NCBI RefSeq assembly: GCF_013368755.1
Contig: NC_049561.1
Coordinates: 6,324,001-6,388,000, forward strand
DNA: 64,000 bases
Origin: Talaromyces rugulosus
Lineage: Eukaryota > Ascomycota > Eurotiomycetes > Eurotiales > Trichocomaceae
Direction of reading: 5' to 3'
The notes under the pieces were generated by a model that ran no database searches, was not told the origin of the DNA, and worked only from the letters and a program-made list of their open reading frames with translations. The translations under genes and the position numbers were made by a program. Each line of letters opens with the position of its first letter. The stretch's first letter is position 1. Shown here piece after piece: positions 1 through 13,531 of the stretch.

Positions 1-413
1 GATTGGGGTCGTGATGTTCTCTCGGCATCATCCGCAGCCTTGACCACCTTGTCAATCTGGTATTTCAATCTCCCTTCCAATGGCCTCACGCCTCTATCCA
101 AGTATACGCGTAGCTCAATCAATTTTTTGACAATGTCCTCATTTGAGACTTTTCCCTGGTCGCGATTGCGCACTCGGTGCAACTGATCTAGTATGAGGAA
201 GACTAGATTTTGCATGTATGAAAGCAGTATTTCGCTCTTTACGTCGAGTAAAGAGATGCCATCTGTAGGTGGGAGAATCGAGGCCCCATCACTCTCTTCG
301 GAAGAAGGAAGTGACGTTGATGCGCTGGTGAGGCATGTCGTCAACGTCTCGAGGACAGAGGATAAATCCGCGATTTTTTCTTCGGTAGTCCCGGCAGTCG
401 TTATTGTCGCCAT
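1..413 (-). CDS. lcp5: Lcp5/neuroguidin-type U3 snoRNP component, 5' part only
   Basis: The reverse strand is open from an ATG at 411-413 to the left edge, giving 137 residues. The C-terminal half of the visible part has the hallmark of the Sas10/Utp3/Lcp5 family: LLDVKSEILLSYMQNLVFL followed by ELRVYLDRGVRPLEGRLKYQ and a KVVKAADDA stretch. Lcp5 belongs to the small-subunit processome and takes part in 18S pre-rRNA processing in the nucleolus; that is family knowledge. The first ~50 residues are rich in Ser/Thr and not conserved in character. The gene is truncated by the window, not broken. It diverges from the TM9 gene that starts at 1057. The family is clear; the exon structure beyond the edge is unknown. 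Confidence 0.88.
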   Translation of the reverse strand, partial: MATITTAGTTEEKIADLSSVLETLTTCLTSASTSLPSSEESDGASILPPTDGISLLDVKSEILLSYMQNLVFLILDQLHRVRNRDQGKVSNEDIVKKLIELRVYLDRGVRPLEGRLKYQIDKVVKAADDAERTSRPQ

Positions 414-1056
414 GGCGCGAAGAATCGAATCTGTTTGCGTGTTGTCGCAGTCAAGAAAATTTTGGCAGCGACGAAAATTAGTGTCTTATCGGGGCTGCTG
501 CGTTGGGCTTATCAGCACGTGATGCCCCCATATTTATCACAATATACGTGCTTTGATTGGCCAATTCAGCCGTTACGAGGAGCTGGCCGGTGGTAAAACG
601 CCGTTGAACTACTACACTACTGACCCGGCGCGTTATTTTTCCTAGCATTTGCAGCTAGAAAGAAGAATTCTAAGATGATCATATCCCTAGCCAGGCAGAC
701 TAAAATACACGAGTAAGACATTTTGCAGCGATCGTCGGCACTCCCGGAGACAGCGGAGTCACGTGACGAGCTAGAACACGGACACGGTTGACTGCATCGC
801 AGCTGCCCCCCAAGAGCCTCTTTCAGTTCTAATGATTGCTCCTTTCGACCCAATGGCACAGTGCTAAGCTGTCTCTGTAATGAGTGAAGCTGCTGGTTAC
901 CAAGCTTTTTTGTATTATCCTTGCAGCCTTTGATCTCCATCACACATAGTCACTGGTTGGCTCGGTGAGTATTGTGAAACCACATAAAAAAGATGCCAAC
1001 TTGCCAAACTTCAGCGAACTAACTCGCATGCATCACTAGTAATTCACCACCACATT
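414..1056. promoter_or_regulatory. Shared divergent promoter of lcp5 and the TM9 gene
   Basis: This 643-bp spacer separates two divergent start codons. It holds an E-box CACGTG at 516-521, a fully palindromic CCAAT element ATTGGCCAAT at 556-565 and a second palindrome GTCACGTGAC at 758-767 that fits a Cbf1/bHLH site. Short ORFs on either strand here look random and are not called as genes. Function of the sites is inferred from consensus only. Confidence 0.5.
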
Positions 1057-3122
1057 ATGCTTTCCTCAAGGCGCACGTTACTCCTATCCTCCCTATTACT
1101 ATCGTCCTCCTCCTTCACTTCGGCCTTCTATCTCCCCGGTGTCGCGCCGACTTCGTATGACCTCGGGCAGGCAGTGCCGCTGTACGTAAACCACCTTACG
1201 CCTGGCATCGCAAGACAGGATGACCAGCTTCATGCCGTGCTCTCGTACGACTATTACAACCCGATTTTCCATTTCTGCCAGCCCAAGGATGGACCACGCG
1301 ATGTGCGCGAGTCGCTAGGCAGCATCATCTTTGGCGACCGCATTCGCACCTCGCCCTTTGAATTATCCATGGCCCAGAATGAGACGTGCAAGGCTGTTTG
1401 CGAAGAAGTCACGTTTGGTCCTCGCGATGGACGATTCACAAACAACCGCATCCGCCAGGGCTACAACATCAACTGGCTTGTGGACGGACTTCCTGCAGCT
1501 ATGTTGAACCTGGACCCTATCTCGCATGCCGAGTTTTACAACCCGGGATTTCTTTTGGGAGGCGTTGACGATAACGATCAACCGACTTTGAACAACCATT
1601 TCAATATCCTCATTGAGTACCACAAAGTCGGCCTTCCTCGTCAGGAAAAGCAGTACAGGGTTGTTGGCGTTCTTGTTCAGCCTGCTTCGCGCGGCAACTC
1701 CTTCATCGAGGAGAGCGGCCAAGTCGACTGTGGTGAGGGTGGCTCGCCTCTGACCTTGAGTGAAACGCAAGATACCAAGGTTGTTTGGACATACAGTGTT
1801 TATTGGAAAGAGTCGAATACCGCTTGGGCCACTCGATGGGATAAATATCTGCACGTTTTTGACCCGAAGATTCACTGGTTTTCATTGATCAACTCTTCTG
1901 TCTTTGTGGTATTCCTTGTCGCTATGGTTAGTATGATCCTCATTCGCGCCTTGCGGAAGGACATTGCGCGGTACAACAGACTTGATCAGATCAACTTGGA
2001 CGATCTCAATGGCACTTCTGTCGTCGAGGATGGCATCCAGGAAGACTCGGGGTGGAAGTTGGTTCACGGCGACGTTTTCCGCTGCCCCAAGAGCCCGCTG
2101 CTTCTTAGTGTCGTGTTGGGTAATGGTACGCAGTTGTTTGTCATGGCCGCTGTTACTGTTGCCTTTGCTCTTTTTGGTCTGCTCTCTCCGGCCAACAGAG
2201 GTTTCCTCGGCACTACGATTCTCATCCTATATACATTGTTTGGATTCATCGGTGGCTATGTTTCTTCCCGCGCATACAAGTCCTTTGGCGGTGAAGCATG
2301 GAAACGCAACATTATCATGACACCCCTGCTTATTCCGACCATGGTCTTCTCGTGGTTCTTCCTTTTGAACCTGTTCGTGTGGGGCAAGGGCTCCAGCGGT
2401 GCTGTTCCGTTTACGACCATGCTTGCGATGATCGTGATTTGGTTTGTTATCAGTCTTCCTCTAAGCTGTGCAGGTAGTTGGCTCGGATTCAAGTCACAGG
2501 TATGTATTTTAAGGTGGCATTGGATATCATGATTTTTTTTTCTAACAGCATTCTATAGCCCTACGAAGCTCCAACCAAGACCAACCAGATTCCTAGACAA
2601 ATTCCTCCGCCCACTGGAACTCTGCGTCCCATCCCATCTCTCCTGCTTACTGGCATTCTGCCGTTTGGAGCTATCTTTGTTGAGCTTTATTTCATCATGA
2701 ACTCACTGTGGACCAGCAAGATCTACTACATGTTCGGCTTCCTGTTCCTCTGCTACGGGCTGATGGTTATTACTACGGCGGCTACTACGGTGCTGCTGGT
2801 GTACTTTATGCTGTGTGCCGAAGACTATCGCTGGCAGTGGCGTGCCTTCAACGGCGCTGGTATGACTGGGTTCTATGTGTTTATGAACGCTCTCATTTTC
2901 TGGGTTACCCGGGTCAGCTTTGGTGGCCTCACTGGCGCTGTGCTGTACATGGGGTATTCTGCCTTGATTGGTTTCTTGGTCTATATCCTTACCGGTATGT
3001 GTATTCTTTCTCGCCCTCGGATTGACTCCTTGGCTAATGTTGTCCCCTATTTAGGCACCATTGGATTCTTCGCAAGCTGGATGTTTGTGCGGAAGATTTA
3101 CGGCTCCATCAAGGTGGACTAG
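1057..3122 (+). CDS. TM9 superfamily (EMP70/nonaspanin) transmembrane protein
   Basis: Three exons: 1057-2499, 2559-2994 and 3055-3122, with introns of 59 and 60 nt. The second intron keeps the frame open, so an unspliced reading would insert 20 residues before TIGFFASW. The protein starts with a hydrophobic signal sequence (about residues 1-23), has a lumenal domain beginning FYLPGVAPTSY and PLYVNHLT, then nine hydrophobic segments from about residue 280 on. This is the layout of EMP70/TM9SF proteins, endosome/Golgi nonaspanins involved in sorting of membrane cargo. The very C-terminal KVD matches the KxD/E Golgi-retention signal of the family. Length (~648 residues) is normal. Which of the paralogues (EMP70, TMN2, TMN3) it corresponds to cannot be settled here. 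Confidence 0.93.
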
Positions 3123-4136
3123 AAACCTCGACAACCGCGCATATGTTCTGTGTGCTGCGTGTCTCCTATAACCTCGTGTGAATTATACGGCGAGCTCTGT
3201 GACGGCCGAGCTTTTTGGGCTTTTTTGGGATATCCCGAATCACTAGATCACTGAATGTGGGCGTTCCTGTATTGATGATTGATATCTTTGATAAATGTAC
3301 TTTTTCTGTATTTCCGGACTGGAGCGCGATGTACGAAGGAAGGGTACGAAGGGTATGAAGGTGGTGTAAATAGATGACGCAAATATACGTGCTTTACTAT
3401 TTAATTATTGTTATTGTTATTGCTATTATTAATAATAATATTATTATTATTTTATTCAAGCGAGATCTTGAAGCTGTACGTACATGGACAATGTCATCAT
3501 CGTGCAGCGGCCAATCAGCCAGGGAGGCGCAGCATCGATGCTTCTAGCCGTCTGCTGCCACTCACGCTCCGACTGCCATCACTCTCCCACGACTCAACAG
3601 ACACTCCCCGTGACGCATCTCAGACTGGTCGAATATTCTTCTTGCTGACGCATTGTCGCTATATTACTTGATTGTCTCCGGTCGATTACTACACTCCGTA
3701 CGCCACGCCAATCGGTCCGTGTTGTCCTTTTGTGAGCCACCGTCGCGCCGGCCCCCCTCTCTCTCCTTCTCTTCCGCCCCAACAATCAATATACGTACAC
3801 TCTCCACCACGAATTGCGATTTTTTGCGACTACCATAGCAATCTATTCCTTGCTGTGTTTTATCCGGACAAATACCACCGGTCTGAGCAACGCCATCCCC
3901 GCTATTGACAAAAGACTCCGAGCGCTTATCTCCCCGAAGCTGCAGCCCCGCGTCGCTTTTGCCCATTGTCTTCCGAGAACGTTTAAAGGCCTACGAAGAT
4001 CGCGCGATAGTCGGACACTATCCCATTCCTTTCTTTTTTATACCTCCGATATATAGATAATAGCGCCAAGCTCGTATTCCGAGCTGATCAACCTTTTGAG
4101 GATCTGCAGTCCGTGCTTTCTCTCTCTATTCATATC
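3123..4136. other. Intergenic: TM9 3' end and ncs1 promoter
   Basis: No gene seen. It holds an AT-rich trinucleotide-like stretch (TTA/TTG/ATT units) at about 3403-3455, two CCAAT motifs near 3513 and 3706, and a pyrimidine-rich stretch before the ncs1 start. Small ORFs in it have no recognisable content. Confidence 0.5.
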
Positions 4137-4965
4137 ATGGGTCAAAAGTACGTGTTCCTCTTTGTCCTCTCTCCCCTTTTCGTCTGATGGGAGAGCGTTT
4201 GGGATCCTGGCTATATGCGCTCTCACGACTGGCTTCGTGGCTACATGGCTAACCGGGCTGCGTCACGTGCAGACAGTCGAAGCTCTCTCCTAAGCAGTTG
4301 GATGAGTTGGTCAAGGTGACCCTTTTCGACAAAAAGGAGCTGCAGCAATGGTATAAAGGTACGGAGACAATTTACCAATCTTGTTTGGAGCGAGACCTTT
4401 CTGACGTCCTTGGGTCATGGCTATAGGCTTCCTAAAAGACTGCCCTACCGGACACCTGAACAAGGAAGAGTTTCAAAAGATCTATCGCCAGTTCTTCCCC
4501 TTTGGCGACCCGTCTTCGTTCGCCAATTATGTCTTCCGCGTTTTCGACTCGGACGACAGCGGGACGATCGACTTTAAGGAGTTCATCTGTGCACTTTCGG
4601 TAACCTCGCGCGGAAATGTAGAGGACAAGCTGGACTGGGCATTCCAGTTGTACGATATCGACGGTGACGGGAAGATCAGTTATGATGAGATGCTTGCGAT
4701 TGTGGAGGCCATCTACAAAATGGTACAGACGCCTTCTTTTTCCCAACAGATAATTAACAGCGCTCCTAACAATGTGCTTGTGTAGGTCGGTTCCATGGTC
4801 AAGTTGCCCGAAGACGAAGACACCCCGGAGAAACGAGTCAAGAAGATTTTCGGCCAGATGGACAAGGACGAAAACGGCAGTCTGGACATGGAGGAATTCA
4901 AAGAAGGCAGCAAGCACGATCAGACGATCGTCAGTGCGCTGTCTCTATATGACGGCTTGGTCTAG
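4137..4965 (+). CDS. ncs1: Neuronal calcium sensor 1 (frequenin-type EF-hand protein)
   Basis: Four exons: 4137-4147, 4273-4358, 4427-4722 and 4786-4965, giving 190 residues, the usual NCS-1 length. The first exon holds only MGQ plus part of a Lys codon. Gly2 in MGQKQSKLS fits N-myristoylation. Four EF-hands follow: the first is degenerate ([11 protein letters not shown]), the other three have full loops [24 protein letters not shown] and [12 protein letters not shown]. The [18 protein letters not shown] block is diagnostic of the family. In fungi Ncs1 binds Ca2+ at membranes and regulates phosphatidylinositol 4-kinase (Pik1/Frq1 pairing) and calcium tolerance; this is family knowledge. Calcineurin B was considered, but the N-terminus and loop order fit NCS-1 instead. 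The calcium-dependent kinase at 8447-9933 lies close by. Confidence 0.95.
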
Positions 4966-5345
4966 AGCACTCGCCCTTTTTTCCCTTTGCCTTGTCTCCC
5001 CATATACCATACGATATACCGAACTCATGACCAAACCAATGAGCAAACTCTATGCTCCAACTATTTTCTTTTTTTTTCTCTCTTCGTTTTTTCTTCTTCT
5101 TGCATCTGCTGCTCTGATCGTATCGGTGTTCATGTGGCTATCTGCTTATGATTTCTTTTTATCTTTCATGTTGGTTTCCTGCTATGCTGCTACGCTCGGC
5201 GAATGCCAGACCTGTGTTTGTTCATGAAGAGCTACGAAGCTAGCTGTTGAAAATCCGGAGAACCGCCTGGCGCTGGCGCGTGCGAGTCACACGCCGTTTG
5301 TTATACCCCCTATGTTGTATAAGCCTGTCTTGTTGCAGCACGCAT

Positions 5346-5387
<42 letters not shown>

Positions 5388-5917
5388 AGAGTTGGACAAT
5401 TCAATTGGAGATGTGTTTCTTGGAAAGATCAGATTCAATAATAAAAACAATATACCTCGGCCATTCCCCAGCTGAAAAGAGCCTCAGATGGGTATTCACG
5501 AGAACGACCTGCCTGATCGGGACAAGACCCATCCGGATTCCCCCACGGCCGCCTCATAAACGCCCGCATCGCCGTTCCGTTGGGGCGGATCTACTAAATT
5601 AACCTAGCGACTTTCCTAAGGCTTCGCCCCTTCTCTTTTTCCGCATCACTTGAGCTGAACTCCTCGTATTCCAGAAAGCGCGCCCTTTTCTCGTGTACTC
5701 GTCTCTCTGTGTGTGTGGTTGCGCGCTAGTCTTGGCTATGCAGGTTCGCCCTCTACATACATATTATCCGCCTACGAGAAGAAACAAGACTTTTGACAAT
5801 GTCGTAACAAGCTACCACCGACCAGGCACGCGCGCGCATGGTTGACAAGACATAACGACTTGGTTATTTAACGATTTGATAATTTCATCATCGTCATCGG
5901 ATTCGGTCTGGGACGCT
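4966..5917. other. Intergenic: ncs1 3' end and promoter of the Zn2Cys6 gene
   Basis: No gene seen. Apart from a CA microsatellite it contains pyrimidine tracts (about 5063-5100) that are probably ncs1 3' UTR, and a GT-rich patch near 5708-5720. Confidence 0.5.
5357..5384. repeat. (CA)14 microsatellite
   Basis: Fourteen uninterrupted CA units, preceded by imperfect CATA units, downstream of ncs1. Likely length-polymorphic. Confidence 0.95.
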
Positions 5918-7908
5918 ATGGTCGGTGTTCCGAGGAATAAAGGCTGTCAGAACTGCGTTTCAAAACGTTTCAAGGTGCGTGTCTCCTTTTTTAATTTATT
6001 TCTGTGTGTCAGCGCCATCGTTTTGGCTTTCGTAGGATTTTTTTTGAGTTATACGTGGAGATCTTCTCGTCTTTGTATCAATTTATGGAAATACGATGGT
6101 GTTGCGGTCTGAGCGCTGTTGGTTTCGTTTCTTATTCTTGTCGTTGTTATATGCTAATTTGATATCGCCGGATGCAGTGCGACCAGACTCGTCCTCAATG
6201 CCAGCGATGCACTGAACGAGGCCTGAAATGTCCGGGATATGCCCGCGTGTTCAAGTTTCAAAACGAGGGGCCTGCCCTGCAGCAAAAGTATAACCGGGGG
6301 TCGTCATCCTCTCGTAAAGCAACAGCAGCAGCAGCGCAATCATCGACGTCTCCCGAGTCAGAGACCGTCGTCGCTGGGGTTTCATCTGAGAAACCGGACG
6401 ATGAACGCACCATCCAGGGATTGCGTCGGCAACAGGGGTATTATATGAAAGAAGGGCGCCGTACCAATTTTCAGTACAAACCTATCCCTCTAACAATCGA
6501 TGAAAGCGTGTCTCCATCTCTCGCAGTCCGGACTCTCTCGGCGCAGCAGGTCCAGGTCTTTGTCAACTATCTCATGACGGCGTGGCCGTGTCTGTTCAAG
6601 TGTACAGAATCGCGTGTTCCTATTACTTGGGTCGAGTTTGTTGCTCGACGAGGCTCGGGATCGGCTTTCAACCCTTTGGACCTCGGCCTACGTGCTACTA
6701 CCTGTCTATATATGGCCGAGCAATACGGCGACGATCGTCTCCGGAATGCAGGACGATATCTGTACGGCAAGTCGCTGCGAATCCTTGCCGCCAGACTGAG
6801 CGATGTCGAGACCGGTCAAGCAGACGACGTTCTCGCGGGCGCAATCACGCTGAGCGTGTACGAGATGCACTGTGGAGAAACCGCGGACTCATGGCTATCC
6901 CATCATGCGGGCATAGTCGAGATTATGCGATTACGAGGAGCAAAGGCGCATATCGACGGCTTTGCGCGAGCGATTTATATTGCCTACCGCACATTCACCA
7001 TCACCGCCGCCCTGCTCACGGGCGATGCTTGTTTCCTGGAGCAAGACGAATGGCAAGAAATGAACGAGGCCATCGCCGCCGACAACGCCAAACAACCCGA
7101 CTCATCCCTCTTCATCGAAATCGCCGAACGCGCCTTTCGCGAAATGGTCAAAGTTCCCGGCTTCGTCAAGCGCGTCAAGGATGTATGGAACATGGCCCGC
7201 CCGAAACGGAAACTCATCCAGCCGCAACTTCGTCAAGAGCTCATCACGATGCGCGCCTCGCTGCGTGCACTCCATACCGAGTTTGGAATCACCGTGGCTA
7301 CGCACGGCAGCCCAGACAACAGGGACGCAACGTTTGCCAACGACCGACGCAGCGAGTTTATCGGCCCTGTTCCGTATGCGTTTTTTGACGGGTTTTCGTC
7401 ACTTGCCATTCGCGGTATTCGGCAGGGTATTATCCTCGTCGACGAGCTTTTGATTCTGCTGAGTCCGGAACCGGAAAACCAGCAATTGCTTCGCGAAGAA
7501 GTCAACATGTTTACTCGAGAGGAAGATGAAACTACTAGTTTTCCCTCGGGCGACCTGTCGTCACCACTAGTAGTAACACAATCCGAGTCAAGCTCATCAA
7601 TAACCTCACCACCAAAATCATACACCTCATCATCAACATCGTCATCCCCCCGCTCGATCCTCGACGACACGGAAAACCGCACATTTCCAATTCAACTCGA
7701 AAGCCTCATGACTCCGCAATACAGACAGGGTCCAAATACTACATGGACCGACACCATAGGCACCAGCTACGGCATGCTTGGCGTGAGGATACGGATAATT
7801 GAAGATGTTTCTGAAGATGTTATTTACGAGGTTGATGACGAAGATGAACAGCCGCAGAGCTGTGAATACACGTTACCCATAGGCCATGGTGTCTCGCCGG
7901 GCAGCTGA
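5918..7908 (+). CDS. Zn2Cys6 transcription factor with fungal-specific regulatory domain
   Basis: Two exons, 5918-5974 and 6178-7908 (595 residues), joined by a 203-nt intron that splits the zinc cluster between its second and third cysteines, a common position in this class. Spliced, the N-terminus has CX2CX6CX6CX2CX6C, starting MVGVPRNKGCQNCVSKRFK and continuing CDQTRPQCQRCTERGLKCPG. This MVGVP...GC start is typical of regulators with the Fungal_trans_2 domain, which here occupies roughly residues 115-440. A Ser/Thr-rich low-complexity stretch lies near residues 470-520 and an acidic tail follows. It is expected to act in the nucleus as a sequence-specific regulator. Its neighbours (Ncs1, kinase) give no hint of targets. 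A +1 frame ORF of 268 codons inside it is a shadow. Confidence 0.9.
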
Positions 7909-7922
7909 TTCATACACTCGTT

Positions 7923-7972
<50 letters not shown>

Positions 7973-8446
7973 CTTTGACTATCTTTTGGTGAGACTAACG
8001 TGGCGAAGAGCAATGATTGGAATTGGCGCGTGGAACAGGCTTTTTACTTTAAATACCCATTTAGCGAGATGACTTTTTTTTTAACAATTTTTTTATGATA
8101 ATATGCAAAATTAATATGTACATATTTTTTATCGTCACGTCAACAATCAACTAATGCCCACTGACCAGTTGACATCATGAATTGGTCTATTACATGTACT
8201 TGAGTTTACTCTATGAGATTGAGAATTGAACAACACATCCTGTCTCAAATTTATATGCTCAAAGGAAAAGAATATATAGTAAAACCTCGCAAACCCCATC
8301 AACCAAACCAAAGCGAGAACAAAAGGCAACATGAAACTAGAAAAAAAAAAAAGGAAAATATAGACAAATCCACAGCATAAGTAACAGGGATATCACAGAG
8401 AGGGAAAAAAAAAGAAAAGAGAGAAAGAGAAGGAAAAAAAAACGGA
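7909..8446. other. Convergent 3' region between TF and kinase genes
   Basis: No gene seen. AT-rich, with several A and T runs (about 8341-8352 and 8405-8440), and the TG microsatellite listed separately. Confidence 0.5.
7937..7968. repeat. (TG)16 microsatellite next to a short TA run
   Basis: A (TA)n run at 7924-7936 passes directly into sixteen TG units just after the stop of the Zn2Cys6 gene; probably in its 3' UTR. Confidence 0.95.
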
Positions 8447-9933
<1,487 letters not shown>

Positions 9934-10738
9934 TCCCGAAACTAAATTGAAAAGCAAGCAATCAGCCCACAGGTTCTTAAAAAGACCGTCGCGCCTCTAG
10001 AACACGAATGCTCGAACCATGCTCCCACACAACATCAAGAAATCTCCACAGGCTGAAGCAAGTGACAAAGGCCACCACCAGCCAATCGTAAAGCGACCAT
10101 GACTGCACGAGAGGCGATAGGCGGGATAGGACAGCCTCGTGTGTGCAAGAAAGCCACATTGAACAAATAGAACAAAATAGACAAAAAGCGGGGGGGGGGG
10201 AGCGCTTCGCTTCAATTCACAACATAGAACCGAATAGGCAGACGCGACTCCATGACCGAAAGCGACTTACAACTCATTATGCCTGTAGGCGGAGAAGAGA
10301 GAGAGAAAAAAAACGGAGGAGCAGTCTAGCAGAGCCTTTGATCAAATGCGATAAGGTGAGGCTTGCAAGGGCTTAGCTTGGCGGGGAAGCACACGATCTC
10401 ACGTGGGAGAAAGTCGACAGAAAGCACGAGCAATAGCAGCAGCGGGATTCCTGCGTAGTTGAGGCACCAGGAGAAGCAGAATTGAGGCGATTCTTGCGTA
10501 TGGCGACGAGGAAAAAGAAGAAACAGGAGAAGAAAAAGGATGAGGTGTACAGCTGGGAGTCATCGTCGCAGGCTTGCGGGCTGAGGGCAGCTCGACGTGT
10601 GGCTGAGCAGCGGGGCTGCGGCACGGGCCAATCAGCTCGGTCTGCATGTGCTCGCCAGAGTATAGTTACGGTAGTGAAACAAGATATACTAGTGAAATAA
10701 ATCCCCAATTAAGGCTATGTATGCATCAGGGGTTATAA
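9934..10738. other. Kinase promoter and vps33 3' end
   Basis: No gene seen. An AG at 9941-9942 (reverse strand, CAATTTAG) just before the kinase ATG may end an intron in its 5' leader. An 11-G run lies at 10190-10200. ORFs around 10373-10708 look like chance. Confidence 0.45.
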
Positions 10739-13117
10739 CTACATGGCAGCGCTGTGCTGCGCCGGCTCCTGCTCTCCAAACGTCGCCTTTTCCATCGCCG
10801 ACTCTACCATTCGGTCACCACTGACAATGCTCGTAGTGCATATAACGAGCTTCCTAGTCAGGGCCTCTTGCGCTGCAATGTACCGCAATGCCGCTATTTC
10901 GGTGAACGTGATCCCGCCCAAAAACATAACGTATACTGTCTTCTTGTTCTTCCCCAAGCCGCCGCCGGACACCAGTGTCTGTCGTGCCCTTGCGGTCTTC
11001 TCGTCGCCCTTCTGCACAATGCTGAATGTGGCGCCGCGAGCAGACTTGGCAATATCTTCAAAGCCAATCCAGCCGGGGGATGATGTGGTTGAGGTATTGA
11101 CCTGAGCCGTCGGAACTGGTGCAGATGTCGGTGGACCGCCTTTGATAAGCGACATGATAAAAGGCTTTTGCAGAATGCATTGCACCAGACGGACTGACAA
11201 TGGTGCAAACCCGCTGTAGACATAGGATATATCATTAGGATCCTTTTCACTGACGTCTTCAATGACTAGTTTCAAGTTCTTGCGTAGGTAGTTGAAGTTT
11301 GTTTTCGTGCCAGCAATGTTGCCGCCGACAGCTCCAGGCAAGAGCATGGCTGTGGCCGAGCCTCGTGGCTGGAGGAGCTCCATCTTCTCCAGTGCACGGA
11401 ACGTGAGCAGATGCTGGTAGCCGTACGCTTGCAAAATTTCACGCTTAAAGTGATCGAGATCCTTGGGCCGCAGACCGCCAGATACGCATGATTCGAGACA
11501 CAACAAGCGCAAGACGGTCTTGAGAGGAACGCCGCGGGCAATTAGCTCGGTGATGTTTTCATGTTGATAGCTTGGATCAGCTCCAGCCGCATGGTTCTGT
11601 TGCACCTCGAGGACTTTACGGAAGATGTCCGATCGAGTTTGACGCATGATATCTTCGGCAAGGTTCGTGTGCACCTTCAAGCTTTGGTGCTCTTGCTGGT
11701 ACGCTGGGAGGCGATTGACAAACTCTCGAAGCTCAGACGTTGTCTGGGCCGAGTGCCGAGTCTCGTAGTCGGATTCTAGCCTCCGAGCAACTTTGTTCAG
11801 AATGTCGCCCACAATGGCAAAATTGGTGTCTCGCAATTGACTGAACAGCTGATCAGAAGAATCAAGCTGAATCTTGCGCTTCAGTCCAGCCCTGGTAGGC
11901 GGGGCAGCAGCGGATGAGCCCTGTGAAGGTGGTTGTCCAGCGGCAGGACCAACAACAGATGAATCTACATTCGCTTGGTTGTTGTGAATCCCGACAAACT
12001 CGTCAATCAACCCTTCGTATGTGAGCTGTGTTAGAAGTGGAGTTGCGTAATCGACCTCTCGATCGATGATTATAAGCTGTTCAATTGAGGAGCTTGGCAG
12101 TTTGTTGCCATATTCGGGACCGGGAGTTGATGATTCGTCTGCTTCGACTTCCTTCCTCATACGGACCAGGAGATCAGCAAGTTTTCTAGCATTGTCGCCT
12201 TTGCCTGTGATGCGCGGAAAGTATCCATGTCGTCGCTGAATGTTCATCAAGCCCTTGGCCGATAAGTATATACTTGACGGGTTTTTGTGCTACCTATCAT
12301 TAGATCGTGCTGACTGAATTATACGGGGAATCTTACCAAGTAGAGATCGCCAAACGCATCATCAAGCTCCAACGACAGGACATCTTGCTCCAATGGCAGA
12401 AAATAGGCGGGCAACTCGGCGATGTTTACGTCGCCTGTGATGCCTGCTTCTTCCAAGATAGTATTGCTTACTAGAGTTCGCCGAGGAACCCAGAATATGG
12501 AGATGTCGTGCTCTGTACTGCTGGACTGGCGCAGTTTCTTGATTTGACCTGGGAAATGTTAGCACATACTGATGGCATCCAAACATGGTGAATAAAGCAC
12601 GAAAGCCATATGAGTGCGCTTGAAATATATTTTTTATAGTAATAATAAAAAATTAAAGAAAAATGTGTTAATCTAGGGAACAAGACTGATTACGAGGAGT
12701 TGGTGAAAGTCCGCGCAATCTACTGAAGTTCCATTGCATTGAAACAAAAAAAAAGACAAAAGAAAAAAGTAGTAGTAAATGAGTACTCACTAGCAACAGT
12801 AGCCACCTGGTTCACCCTTTCGGCATGAACCAGAAACACCACATTACGCTGCGAACTGTCCAGGTTCGCATTCTCCAGCAAAAAGACACGGTCAACGCCG
12901 TATTCCTGCAGCTCGGAGAACTTTACAAACAGGCCGACTGGGCCAGCCAGGTCTTTGCTGATGACCAAGTTCTTCTTTCCGCGCACCTTTGGGTTCGATC
13001 AGCACGGCTTGATTTCGAGTGAAATTGGGCGTGACTCACCCCTTCAAGCAAGTTCAACAGGTCCCTACGGGCCTTCTCTCGTAGATGGTCAGCTTCATTC
13101 CCCGGAAGGGGAGCCAT
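10739..13117 (-). CDS. vps33: Vps33, Sec1/Munc18 subunit of the HOPS/CORVET tethering complexes
   Basis: Four exons on the reverse strand: 13117-13040, 12986-12791, 12548-12337 and 12289-10739; 678 residues, the normal Vps33 length. The start is MAPLPGNEADHLREKARRDL. Joined exons give LLEGVRGKKNLVISKDLAGP, then RQSSSTEHDISIFWVPRRTL, then LELDDAFGDLYLHKNPSSIY. The Sec1 family block IIDREVDYATPLLTQLTYEG and the C-terminal VYVMFLGGITFTEIAALR are clear. Vps33 binds assembled SNARE complexes on endosomes and vacuoles as part of the class C core; this is family knowledge. The 242-nt intron between exons 2 and 3 is long for this genome and deserves RNA support. A Pro/Ala/Ser-rich insertion near residues 295-320 interrupts the Sec1 fold. 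Divergent from sec9. Confidence 0.93.
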
Positions 13118-13531
13118 GGCGTGTCTGGAGGGATGTGGTGTGTGGGCATGACATGACTGCCCAGCCAGACAGACAGGGAAAGAAAGACGAATCGACGAAG
13201 CTCGGAAAGAGCGACGGGAGCTTCAACACTAAGCCAGAATGGGACTAGCGGAAGCATTCCCGCCTCATGCGCCACGGGGACGAGGGGTAAATTACCTGTA
13301 TTCCCGATGACCGTATTGACATCCCATGGCGGGACGCAACGGCAGTATCAAACGTATTAGGCGGTATTACCCTCAGACAGGCTCAGCCACGAGTGTCTCA
13401 TCAATGGATCGTCCTGCGACATCACCACACCCCAGGCAGCCCCTTTTCGCTTGCCTCCCTCTATCTTGCCTCTCATTTTTCCTGTCAAACGACTATACTC
13501 CCATCCTTGCAACATCTACTCACGCCCCAAA
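13118..13531. promoter_or_regulatory. Shared divergent promoter of vps33 and sec9
   Basis: 414 bp between the two start codons, with a pyrimidine-rich stretch (about 13455-13500) ahead of sec9. No further motif that I would defend. Confidence 0.4.

Noticed and set aside
617..943. 108-codon reverse ORF upstream of the TM9 gene
   Set aside because: Random composition, no start context, lies in a divergent promoter with regulatory palindromes.
4137..4965. Calcineurin B identity for the EF-hand gene
   Set aside because: The N-terminus and [13 protein letters not shown] block fit NCS-1, and EF-hand 1 is degenerate as in NCS-1.
6582..7388. 268-codon forward ORF inside the Zn2Cys6 gene
   Set aside because: Arg/His-rich shadow of the true frame, which has the regulatory domain.
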